Positions 18,774 through 27,357 of a DNA stretch of 39,226 bases are shown here, one piece after another. The notes beneath the pieces were generated by a model. It made no database searches and was not told the DNA's origin. It saw only the letters and a list, made by a program, of their open reading frames with translations. Origin of the DNA: Nitrospirota bacterium (GTDB lineage Bacteria; Nitrospirota; Thermodesulfovibrionia; SZUA-242); the NCBI GenBank assembly GCA_003235715.1, contig QJVM01000052.1:1-39226 (forward strand), given 5' to 3'. The number at the start of each line of letters is the position of its first letter. Within the stretch, counting starts at the first letter, position 1. The position numbers and the translations under genes are program-made.

Positions 18774-21700
18774 ATGTCCTCGCACGTTCCTTCTTCCGAG
18801 GCTCTGCGCGTCAATATCGACAAGAGTCGTTTTGACGCGCCCGTTTCCGAGAGATACCGGCCCATCGAAGATGTGATGGAGCGTTTCCAGGGGCTGCAGG
18901 AAGGCTTGAGCACGTTTCTCAGGGAGCTTTCCCATCCCATGCGGAACTGGGGCTTCATCGTGGCGGAAACCCGGTCCTTTGCGCTCAGTTATTTTTACGA
19001 AATGAAGGAACACCGGCTGGGTCCAACGGCAGCCCAGCTCTACGGTGAGATCCTCCTTGAGGCCGTGGAAAGGGCACGCGAGTCCGACGTTCGCCATGAA
19101 GCTGCAAAGACGCTGCAGCTCTTCTGGCAGAAGATTCTGAAGGATGCCGGCGAGGAGCTGCCCGGGTTTCTTCCGGCTCTGGAACAGGGCTTTGAAATCT
19201 TGACGGATTTGCCGGAGGATCAGTTCACGGTCTTTGCCCGGGGGTACTATTCCCTCAGTTCTCTTGCAGAACTCTACCTCGGGCAGACCGACGAGACGGC
19301 TCAATCCCCGGCCCTGAACCGGCTCATGGTCCGTTATCTTTCTCATTCCTATGCGTACTGGTTGTCCGAAAAGGACCCGCGCCAGTGGTTTCTCGAAGAG
19401 GCGGGTACAGACCTTCCGGATACCCTGGACGACCTGTTCGTTCCCATCTCCCATGAGAGACTGACCCGACACCAGCAGGCCCTTGAGGAAACCCTCCATA
19501 GAGAGGGCCCGGTTCGAACCCGGCTTGCGGCCCTTCTCCAGCTTCCGGGTTTCACGGATATCCGGGCGGCTTATGAAAGGGTTCCCTCTGAGGTCGGTCG
19601 CCGGGTGCCGGACGAGGCGCGTGCGCACCGCCATGAACTGCTTCTTCTGTTTCTCATCATGAACCGGCCCGGTCTTTCGCTGATTCATGAGGAGTCGCTG
19701 CGAAGGATCAACCGGGTGATCGGATGGCTTGTGGGCCATCAGGATTTCAGAGAGATTCAGGAGCTTATCCGAAAGACCCTCGGGATTCTCGAGCAGAGCG
19801 TCCGATCGTATCCTGATACGGTTCTGGTCTGTGTCCTGAACCTGGGCCGCGGAGTCTACCGGACGGACAACAGCGACCTCGTGAACTTCTTCAACGAGTC
19901 GGTCGTGAACCTGGGGTTCCAGACTCCGGACTTCAGAGGGATCAGCCGTGATTGGCAGGTAGAGAGTAACGTGGCGCATATCCGGAACATCCGGACGTGG
20001 ATGGAACTGGTCAAACTCAACCCCCGGTGGTCCAAGAACCTTCTGTCCTCCCTGGTTATCCACCTGTCCGTCAGCGGAGTGCTCATCAAGGACACGGACC
20101 TGTTTCCCCGGGATATCACGTCCTTTCTCAACGGGGATATCGGGCAGGTCTATAACCTTGCCAAGCAGTTACTGCGGCTCTTTCCGTCCTACTTCAACGA
20201 GATCGGGGCCGAGGGCCAACTCCGCGACATCTCGACCCGGATAGACGAGGCCTGCGGCCGGCGCGATGTGCTCGTGCATTTCCTGCGGAAGCAGGCCCAT
20301 GTGGAAAGTTCGAGCGAAACGGTCGGCCTCATGGAGGCCGTTCTCGAGTTCTGGAGGACCCGCTCCCGTGAGGGGCTCAGGAATTTTCTGCCGGCCGACG
20401 TTTTTGACGAAGTCCGGGAACGGGGGCCTTACGTGGACGGCGTGCATGAAGTCCTGGAGTCCCTGATGACATCGCAAGGCCTGAGCGCCGTGAACGACCT
20501 GCTTACGCTGGAGGTGGATCTTGTCCCCGAACTGAGGAACCGCTTCGGACGGGAACGGGACCTGGACGTGGAGCGGGTCGCTCTCGCGGTCTCCTTCTAC
20601 CGCCAGCTCAGCGAGAAGTACTGCACGGGATTCTGCGAAATTCACGATTATGTGAATCAGGCCATGGATTCAGGGTTACCCCACCTGGAGGCCCTGCGGG
20701 GTTCCCTGGACGAAGCGAACCCTTACCGAAGGCTGGCCGGTTTGCTGGCCTACCTTAAAGAACTGAAAGGACTTATTCTCTCACGCCGAGAATTTGAGGC
20801 CCATGAAGACATCTACCACAAACGTCATTTCTCGGTGGACATCCCCTCCATGTACGGAAGTTATCATGAGCCCAAGTTCGATGCCCTGGCTCTCACCTTG
20901 CGTCTTGAAGTTGTGGTGAATGCCCTCTTCGAGGATGGAGTCCGAAACCTTGACCTTGAGTTCATTACGCGGGCCACGTTTCAGGAGATATACAACTACC
21001 TCGTGCTGTTTTCAGAGGCTCTGAGTGTGGACGGTATTTCGACCCGTGAGTTTGATGGCCAGCTTACCCTGCTGGAGAGGGCCCTGCGGGTCCGGCTTTT
21101 CACTTTCACCCAGTATGTGGACATCTTCCGCGGGTTTACCCAGGTGGTCCAGAATATCTTGAGCGATTATTTCAACAAGATTCACCGCCATAACCTGCTC
21201 AGGATTGTGGACCGGATCACCCAGGACCGGCTTCTCCCGAAGTATCGACATCCCGGGGCCCGTTCCGAGGAACTCTTTCACCAGGTTTCGGAAACCTTCA
21301 TGCGCGACAGCATCGCGTCCTCCCTCGGACTGCAACGGCTGGACCTGTTTCTCTCCCGGATTCTGAGCACGCTTTACCGTCAGGCCGACAAGCTGCCTCA
21401 GGACCGACATTACCTGCTGCTCACATACAACCCCGAGGATGTGGTGATGTCGGTTCAGAAGGCCGAGGACCGGCTCAAGGACATCGTGCACCTGGGAAAC
21501 AAGGGGATGAATCTGGTGCGGATGAGCGAACTCGGTCTGCCGGTACCGCCGGCCTTCATTGTTACGACGGAGGTGTTCACCTGCCGGGAACTGGTCGAGA
21601 GCTACGCTCCGGCCCAGAAGCACTTCAGGGCCCGGGTGGCCGAGCAGATCTCGCTCATCGAGAAGGCCACCGGAAAGAGATTCGGGGACCCGGCCAACCC

Positions 21701-22958
21701 TCTCGTGGTTTCGGTCCGCAGCGGAGCGGCGGTTTCGCATCCGGGCATGATGGATTCGTACCTGAACGTGGGAACCAACGAGGAGATCGTTACGGGCATG
21801 GTGGGGCTCGGCCATGATGGCTGGTTCGCATGGGACTGTTACCGCCGCTTTCTCCAGTCCTACGGGATGTCCTATGGAATTGAGCGGGATGAATTCGACC
21901 GCATTATCGAGGAACACAAGCACCGGTGTGGTGTTCCGCTCAAGAAGAATTTCACACCCGGCCAGATGCAGGAGGTGGCCCGGGGATACCGCGCTTTCAT
22001 CGAGGGCCGCGGTCTGCAGGTTCCGGATGACCCCCGGGAGCAACTTCATGTGGCCATTCAGCAGGTTCTGAACTCCTGGAATTCGGAAAGAGCGCGGGCG
22101 TACCGGAAGATCATGGGAATTTCGGACGACTGGGGCACCTCGGTCACGGTACAGGCCATGATTTTTGGAAACCTCTCCCATGAAGCCGGTTCGGGAGTCA
22201 TGTTCACGCATAATCCCCAGCTCTCCGTAGACCTCATCCGGCCCTGGGGCGATTACACCGTCGGCAATCAGGGAGAGGATGTGGTTTCAGGTCTGGTGAC
22301 GACCTTTCCCATTTCAAACTATCAGGCCGAGATGGAAAACCGATCGCCTGCCCAGACCCTCGAGAACCGTTTTCCGAAAATTTACGGGGCGCTGCTCGAT
22401 GCGGCCCGCGTTCTGACCTATGACAGTGGCTGGAGCCCCCAGGACATGGAGTTCACCTTCGAGGGACCAGAGGCCTCACGGCTCTATCTCCTCCAGACGC
22501 GGGATATGGAGATGAGGGAGCGGAAACAGGTCCCGACCTTTGAAAGCGCAGACGCCATGAGCCGGCAATTCCTCGGCCATGGACTTGGCGTGGCCGGTGG
22601 AGCCCTATCGGGTCGGGCGGTGTTCAACCTCGAAGATATCGAACACTGGCGGCGGGAAGAACCGGAGACGAAGCTTATTCTCATCCGGGGCGATACGGTT
22701 CCAGATGATATCCGTGAGGTTTCCGCGGCGGACGGGTTGCTTACGGCCAGGGGAGGAGCGACCTCCCACGCCGCCATCGTGGCCAGCCGACTCGGAAAAA
22801 CCTGCGTGGTCGGCTGCACGGATCTCGTATGCCTGCAGAAGGAGAGGAAATTTGTGCTGGGGCAGGAGGTCGTGATGGTGGGGGACGCCATCAGCATCGA
22901 TGGGGCGGGAGGGGCCGTGTACCTGGGATTCATGAAAGTCAGGGAGGAGGGGTTCTGA
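18774..22958 (+). CDS. PPDK/PEP-synthase-like dikinase: ~880-aa unassigned N-terminal region, ATP-grasp (PEP/pyruvate-binding) domain, C-terminal phosphohistidine swivel domain; no PEP-utilising TIM barrel
   Basis: HLGNKGMNLVRMSELGLPVPPAFIVTTEVF, NPLVVSVRSGAAVSHPGMMDSYLNVG, QDMEFTFEGPEASRLYLLQTRDME, LTARGGATSHAAIVASRLGKTCVVGC (His codon 22767-22769, residue 1332); ORF ends 62 residues after this His. Confidence 0.9.
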   Translation: MSSHVPSSEALRVNIDKSRFDAPVSERYRPIEDVMERFQGLQEGLSTFLRELSHPMRNWGFIVAETRSFALSYFYEMKEHRLGPTAAQLYGEILLEAVERARESDVRHEAAKTLQLFWQKILKDAGEELPGFLPALEQGFEILTDLPEDQFTVFARGYYSLSSLAELYLGQTDETAQSPALNRLMVRYLSHSYAYWLSEKDPRQWFLEEAGTDLPDTLDDLFVPISHERLTRHQQALEETLHREGPVRTRLAALLQLPGFTDIRAAYERVPSEVGRRVPDEARAHRHELLLLFLIMNRPGLSLIHEESLRRINRVIGWLVGHQDFREIQELIRKTLGILEQSVRSYPDTVLVCVLNLGRGVYRTDNSDLVNFFNESVVNLGFQTPDFRGISRDWQVESNVAHIRNIRTWMELVKLNPRWSKNLLSSLVIHLSVSGVLIKDTDLFPRDITSFLNGDIGQVYNLAKQLLRLFPSYFNEIGAEGQLRDISTRIDEACGRRDVLVHFLRKQAHVESSSETVGLMEAVLEFWRTRSREGLRNFLPADVFDEVRERGPYVDGVHEVLESLMTSQGLSAVNDLLTLEVDLVPELRNRFGRERDLDVERVALAVSFYRQLSEKYCTGFCEIHDYVNQAMDSGLPHLEALRGSLDEANPYRRLAGLLAYLKELKGLILSRREFEAHEDIYHKRHFSVDIPSMYGSYHEPKFDALALTLRLEVVVNALFEDGVRNLDLEFITRATFQEIYNYLVLFSEALSVDGISTREFDGQLTLLERALRVRLFTFTQYVDIFRGFTQVVQNILSDYFNKIHRHNLLRIVDRITQDRLLPKYRHPGARSEELFHQVSETFMRDSIASSLGLQRLDLFLSRILSTLYRQADKLPQDRHYLLLTYNPEDVVMSVQKAEDRLKDIVHLGNKGMNLVRMSELGLPVPPAFIVTTEVFTCRELVESYAPAQKHFRARVAEQISLIEKATGKRFGDPANPLVVSVRSGAAVSHPGMMDSYLNVGTNEEIVTGMVGLGHDGWFAWDCYRRFLQSYGMSYGIERDEFDRIIEEHKHRCGVPLKKNFTPGQMQEVARGYRAFIEGRGLQVPDDPREQLHVAIQQVLNSWNSERARAYRKIMGISDDWGTSVTVQAMIFGNLSHEAGSGVMFTHNPQLSVDLIRPWGDYTVGNQGEDVVSGLVTTFPISNYQAEMENRSPAQTLENRFPKIYGALLDAARVLTYDSGWSPQDMEFTFEGPEASRLYLLQTRDMEMRERKQVPTFESADAMSRQFLGHGLGVAGGALSGRAVFNLEDIEHWRREEPETKLILIRGDTVPDDIREVSAADGLLTARGGATSHAAIVASRLGKTCVVGCTDLVCLQKERKFVLGQEVVMVGDAISIDGAGGAVYLGFMKVREEGF

Positions 22959-24239
22959 ATGGAAACACAGCGGCAGGTGCTGGGGATCAACGGGCTTGGC
23001 CGGATCGGGAAACTCACGCTGTGGCACCACCTGGCCCATAGGACGTTCAACCGGATCGTGGTAAACGTGGGGCGGGAGGTCGGGCAGTCGCTCAAGGACG
23101 TGGCGGACTATATTCGGAGGGATTCCACGTACGGGTCACTCCGGGGCTATCTCCACGGGTTTCGGGATCACGAAGTCATCACGGACCTCCGCGAAGCCGA
23201 AGGAATGATGAATATCGACGGAATCGAAGTCACCGTGCTTCGGCATTCCCGGAACCCCATGGAGCTCGACTGGCGCCGGTATGGCGTGGACGTGGTCGTG
23301 GACGCAACGGGGAAATTCCTTGACCCCACCCTTGATGCGGACCATGCCAAGGGCGCTATCCGCGGTCACCTTGAGGCGGGAGCCCGGGTCGTGATTGCCT
23401 CGGCCCCGTTCAAGGTCAAGGACAAGGCTGCGCCCTGGCCGGCCGATTCGGTGACGGTCATCAAGGGGATCAACGAATGTGACTGGGACCCCTCCCGTCA
23501 TCGCCTTGTTTCCGCGGCGTCGTGCACGACGACCTGCCTTGCCCACATGATGAAGCCGCTCCTGGACACCCTTGGAGCAAAGCGGGTCCTTACGGCCTCC
23601 ATGGCCACGGTTCACGCGGCCACAGGCTCACAGGAAGTTCTTGACCGGCTGGCCGACAAGGGCGCGCGGGACCTCCGAAAGAATCGGAGTACGTTCAATA
23701 ACATTATTCTTACGACCACCGGCGCGGCCACGACCCTGGCCCTCGTACTACCGGCCATGAAACACATCGGATTCATGGCCGAGTCTGTACGGGTCCCGAC
23801 GACCAGCGGGTCGCTCATCATCCTGGCCGTCAATATCCAGGAGGAAGTTGGCGGCCGGACGATCAACAAGGACGTGGTCAAAGGGATATACCGTGAGGTT
23901 TCACGGAAGGATCCGAACCGCTACCTCGTATATACGGAGGAGCAGAATGTGTCCTCCGACATTGTTTCCTATCCGCGTGCCGGGGCTATTATTGAGGGAC
24001 ACGAGATTCATACCCGGACCGCGGAGATTACACTGGATGCCAGCCGGATCGCGGGGATCAAGAAGGAGTACCTCGAGGATCTGAAGGATTTGACCCTTCG
24101 GGTTCCCGTAACCCAGACGGTGGTGTACGGCTGGTACGACAATGAACTCGGCGGCTACGTCCACATGCTGGGGGAGCTGACACGATACATATCCGCGAAT
24201 CTGGAGAACCAGAGCCCGGAGTGCCGAACCGGCGTTTGA
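22959..24239 (+). CDS. Divergent glyceraldehyde-3-phosphate dehydrogenase family protein (426 aa)
   Basis: GINGLGRIGKLTLWHHL, SAASCTTTCLAHMMKPL (catalytic Cys), MATVHAATGSQ (catalytic His), TTTGAATTLALVLPAM, VRVPTTSGSLIILAVN, YGWYDNELGGYVHMLGELTRYI. ATG immediately follows the upstream TGA (22956-22961 TGAATG). Confidence 0.9.
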   Translation: METQRQVLGINGLGRIGKLTLWHHLAHRTFNRIVVNVGREVGQSLKDVADYIRRDSTYGSLRGYLHGFRDHEVITDLREAEGMMNIDGIEVTVLRHSRNPMELDWRRYGVDVVVDATGKFLDPTLDADHAKGAIRGHLEAGARVVIASAPFKVKDKAAPWPADSVTVIKGINECDWDPSRHRLVSAASCTTTCLAHMMKPLLDTLGAKRVLTASMATVHAATGSQEVLDRLADKGARDLRKNRSTFNNIILTTTGAATTLALVLPAMKHIGFMAESVRVPTTSGSLIILAVNIQEEVGGRTINKDVVKGIYREVSRKDPNRYLVYTEEQNVSSDIVSYPRAGAIIEGHEIHTRTAEITLDASRIAGIKKEYLEDLKDLTLRVPVTQTVVYGWYDNELGGYVHMLGELTRYISANLENQSPECRTGV

Positions 24240-24261
24240 CGGGTCGCGAGAGGAGGGCCGA

Positions 24262-24744
24262 ATGAACTTGAAGGATACGTTCCGGGTGTGGACGGGTTGC
24301 GTCGCGGTGCTCCTTATGGTCACGGAACCCGCGGCTCTGGAATCCAATCCGAACCCGGCCTGTAAACCCACGCCCGAAGATGCCCTCGGACCGTTTTACA
24401 AGCCGGGGGCCCCTTTCCGCGAGGCGGTCGGGAAAGGATACGTCGTCGAAGGAACGGTTCGGTCGGCATCCGACTGCTCGGCCATTCCGGGAGCGACCCT
24501 TGAATTCTGGCTGGCCGGGCCCGAAGGCGATTACGGGGATGATTACAGGGCCACCCTGAAGTCCCGGCCGGATGGTTCCTTCCGCTTTGAGAGCGATGTC
24601 CCGCCGCCTTACTGGCAACGGCCCCCCCACATTCATATCCGAGTGACGGCATCCGGATACCACGTTCTGATAACCCAGCATTATCCAAAACCCGGGCACA
24701 CCGAAGCCATCTTTGACCTGGTGCTCCTGCCGGAACACAAGTAA
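24262..24744 (+). CDS. Intradiol ring-cleavage dioxygenase-like protein with N-terminal signal peptide
   Basis: TPEDALGPFYKPGAPFRE, GTVRSASDCSAIPGATLEFWLAGPEGDYGDDYRATLKSRPDGSFRFESDVPPPYWQRPPHIHIRVTASGYHVLITQHY; conserved Tyr and RPPHIHxxV His positions. Confidence 0.85.
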   Translation: MNLKDTFRVWTGCVAVLLMVTEPAALESNPNPACKPTPEDALGPFYKPGAPFREAVGKGYVVEGTVRSASDCSAIPGATLEFWLAGPEGDYGDDYRATLKSRPDGSFRFESDVPPPYWQRPPHIHIRVTASGYHVLITQHYPKPGHTEAIFDLVLLPEHK

Positions 24745-24762
24745 TTCGTTCCTCCGTGGCCT

Positions 24763-24783
24763 CCCTGTGTCTCTGACACAGGG
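24763..24783. repeat. Hairpin 1: perfect 9-bp inverted repeat, 3-nt loop
   Basis: ccctgtgtc-tct-gacacaggg. Confidence 0.7.
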
Positions 24784-24791
24784 TCGGGATG

Positions 24792-24804
24792 CCGCCTTCG
24801 GCGG
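24792..24804. repeat. Hairpin 2: 5-bp inverted repeat, 3-nt loop
   Basis: ccgcc-ttc-ggcgg. Confidence 0.55.
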
Positions 24805-24811
24805 AGCAGGG

Positions 24812-24831
24812 CTGATGACCGCAGTCATCAG
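24812..24831. repeat. Hairpin 3: perfect 8-bp inverted repeat, 4-nt loop
   Basis: ctgatgac-cgca-gtcatcag. Confidence 0.65.
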
Positions 24832-24929
24832 ATCGTCTTAATTTGGGAATGCATCTTGACCGCGGTCCCGGGAAACCCCCTATGATGGTGGGGTTGATTC
24901 TTGACCATTCTTCCACCGGAGGTGTGTGT

Positions 24930-25439
24930 ATGGGAATACGGTATCGATTCTCTATCCTTGCGAGCTGGATTTTTGTTTTAACCGTGGGGGGCGGGTTGGC
25001 CCAGAGTCCGGTCTACTCGGCTGCTGAGGAACCCCTTGCGAAGTGCGACCTGCCGCAGGGGGCAAACGTATGCCAGGTTTGCCGGGAATCGATTACTACA
25101 GACCAGGTGAAATTCGCTGCCTATATTCCGGAAGGAAAACGGCCGCGCGGCTTCCACGATATCGGAAGCATGCTCACGTGGCGTAACGAACAGTGCATGT
25201 CCACCACCATGGACCTCGACGCAAACCTGATTGTTCGAGACTACGATACGTGCGAGGAGGTGGAAATCGGGAGCGCCTTCTTTCTGGTTCGAACCGGGAT
25301 AGAGACGCCTCATGGCAAAGGGATTGTAGCGTTTAAGACCCGCGAAGCGGCGGAGAAGCACCAGGCCGAGATTCCCGGTTCAGAGGTGATGGATTACGAG
25401 ACGCTCCTCGACCAGAATTTCAAGGATATCATGCCGTGA
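24930..25439 (+). CDS. Exported NosL-like (nitrous oxide reductase accessory/copper chaperone family) protein
   Basis: ATG at 24930 after GGAGG (ccaccggaggtgtgtgtatg); signal peptide; CQVCRESITTDQVKFAAYI, FHDIGSMLTWRNEQ, IVRDYDTCEEVEIGSAFFLVRTGIETPHGKGIVAFKTREAAEKHQAEIPGSEVMDYETL follows the NosL pattern. Confidence 0.78.
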   Translation: MGIRYRFSILASWIFVLTVGGGLAQSPVYSAAEEPLAKCDLPQGANVCQVCRESITTDQVKFAAYIPEGKRPRGFHDIGSMLTWRNEQCMSTTMDLDANLIVRDYDTCEEVEIGSAFFLVRTGIETPHGKGIVAFKTREAAEKHQAEIPGSEVMDYETLLDQNFKDIMP

Positions 25440-25603
25440 GGCCCACCGTAGTTTAGCTATCGCTTTGTTACGTGTTTCTCCTGTTCTCGGGGAAGCCCGG
25501 CTCAGGAAATTCAGGAGCACCATGAAAAAGTCTTGTTGTGGCCGCGCCTTCTGGAGAGAAGGGGGAAGGGCTCCGGACTGTTCGAGGGTCCGGATATGGG
25601 TCT

Positions 25604-26308
25604 TCAGTCCGGACGGGTTCCCCGGTTTGCCAGTGTACGGATAAGTCCGTCGAGGCTTCGCCGGTCCACGTCCGCTATTTCGGCAAATTCAATGCCAATA
25701 TCGTAATAGGACCCTGCCTCGCCTGTCTGTTCCAGGCAGCACGCCACGCGTCCTCTGACCAGGAAATGGGATTCACCCGGGATCGAGACTTCGATGGGGA
25801 GGCGTTCTTCCGGGCGGAGGTTGGTTTGTCGTTCGATCTGCATGCCTCCGGAACTCAGGTTCCGGACCGTGCAACTCGTGAACTCCATAAGAGAGGCTCG
25901 TACGGCTTCGTTCATCTTGAAGATGCGACTCGTGAGCCGGCTTTCGGCGCTCTCTCTGCCGTCAAGAAGGAAATCCTTCAACTGGTTTCCCTTGGGCGTC
26001 AGAAGATCCAGAAACCGGAGGCCCGTGGTGTAATAGGGAACGGATTCCCCTTTCCGGTTCTTGTGATAGCCGCTCAGTTTCTGCCAAACGAGCTCGGCAT
26101 TGAGGTCAAAGGTTTCTTCCCCGGTATTCAGAATGAGCAGAAAGTCCGTGTTGGCACCCAGAGGTTTTGAGTGAGAAATCGTCGATCCCAGAAGGCCCAT
26201 GTTCAGGACCGTCACATGCATGCCGTAAATGGTTCGGGCCACGATATCCTCATCGGAAACAGGATAGCGGATGAATCGTCTCTGCGCTGGCATCAGTTCT
26301 TCTCCCAT
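25604..26308 (-). CDS. PilZ-domain protein, apparently two PilZ-like modules
   Basis: N-term RRFIRYPVSDED ... TGLRFLDL; C-term SCTVRNLSSGGMQIE ... YYDIGIEFAEI. Confidence 0.75.
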   Translation of the reverse strand: MGEELMPAQRRFIRYPVSDEDIVARTIYGMHVTVLNMGLLGSTISHSKPLGANTDFLLILNTGEETFDLNAELVWQKLSGYHKNRKGESVPYYTTGLRFLDLLTPKGNQLKDFLLDGRESAESRLTSRIFKMNEAVRASLMEFTSCTVRNLSSGGMQIERQTNLRPEERLPIEVSIPGESHFLVRGRVACCLEQTGEAGSYYDIGIEFAEIADVDRRSLDGLIRTLANRGTRPD

Positions 26309-26577
26309 AATCCTGTGCTCAAACCATTTCCCGAGCCCCTCCTCCCATCATAGGGCAGAGCCACCAAAGATCAAGGACGATGTCACGCCGCCTGCGGAGG
26401 CCGGCCTGAGTTTCCGGGGGCTTGCGGATATCCCCTTATCGGAGGGACATTTTTTTCATTCAGTTCTGACGGCCGGATGGCCTCGAAGTTACGGGGCGGG
26501 AGGCCCTTGTCCGTTGGCTTCCCGCGCAAGCGCCACGGACGGCCTTTCTTGCTCAATTCGCGCTGAAATTCAGGGGG

Positions 26578-27357
26578 TTATCCGGCCGAACAAACAGGGG
26601 AAGAGCGGGGACGGAGGGACGCTCCCTGGTTTCGGATGATGTGCGAGGACAGGTGGGCCAGTGTCCGGACATCGCTTTCACAGTATCGGACCAGGCGGTC
26701 CCGGGACGACCGAAGCCGGCGCTGACGCCAGTCGTTCCACAGGAGTACGGCTTCCAGCCCATTCACAGACTGGAGGTCTTCATCCCGAGGGGGCAAACCA
26801 CAGGCTTTTTCAATCTCCTTCAACCCTCCCCGGAGGCCCGCATGGTACGAGACCCAGCGGAGATCAATATGAGGACACGGAAGTTCAGGGATTCGGAAGG
26901 CATCCAGCACGAATGGAATATCGAAACAGTTGCCGTTAAACGAAACGAGAAGGTCGATATCCTCCATCAGATCGAGGAACCCTTCGAGGTTTTCATCGCG
27001 GACAAAAGAGTGCATGCGGCCCTTGTGAAGGACCGACGCCACGGTCACTTCGGCCGTGTAGCGGGAAAGCCCGCTGGTTTCAATGTCAAAGAAGGCCACG
27101 CGTTCCAAATACTGCGAAAGAATGCGCCAGTGCTGGGAGGTCGGGAACCGTTTGACAAAGAAACCGATGTTATCTTCCTTGAGGGCGTCCAGGCTCTTTC
27201 GGGTTTCTTCCAGAAGTCGGGCCCGGAGGCGGTCGGCCAGGGGAATCAGGGGCGGGCCCTCCAGGATATGAAACCACGAGGTGATTCCGGCCGACCGCAT
27301 TCTCTCTTCGGTCGTTGGCCCGATCCCCCGCATGTGGAGAAACGTTCCGGTAATCAA
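26578..27357 (-). CDS. RNase H-like/DEDD exonuclease, YprB/MrfB-like
   Basis: VAFFDIETSGLSRYTAEVTVASVL, LLVSFNGNCFDIPFVLDAF, CPHIDLRWVSYHAGLRGGLKEIEKACGL, LVRYCESDVRTLAHL; TTG start overlaps the upstream helicase stop (TTGA). Confidence 0.88.
   Translation of the reverse strand: MITGTFLHMRGIGPTTEERMRSAGITSWFHILEGPPLIPLADRLRARLLEETRKSLDALKEDNIGFFVKRFPTSQHWRILSQYLERVAFFDIETSGLSRYTAEVTVASVLHKGRMHSFVRDENLEGFLDLMEDIDLLVSFNGNCFDIPFVLDAFRIPELPCPHIDLRWVSYHAGLRGGLKEIEKACGLPPRDEDLQSVNGLEAVLLWNDWRQRRLRSSRDRLVRYCESDVRTLAHLSSHIIRNQGASLRPRSSPVCSAG

Noticed and set aside
18753-20063. 436-aa minus-strand ORF opposite the unknown N-terminal part of the dikinase
   Set aside because: Considered because the sense domain is unrecognised, but the sense frame is continuous with the ATP-grasp domain and the antisense translation looks like shadow composition.
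21012-22211. 399-aa minus-strand ORF
   Set aside because: Antisense to the ATP-grasp coding region; shadow ORF.
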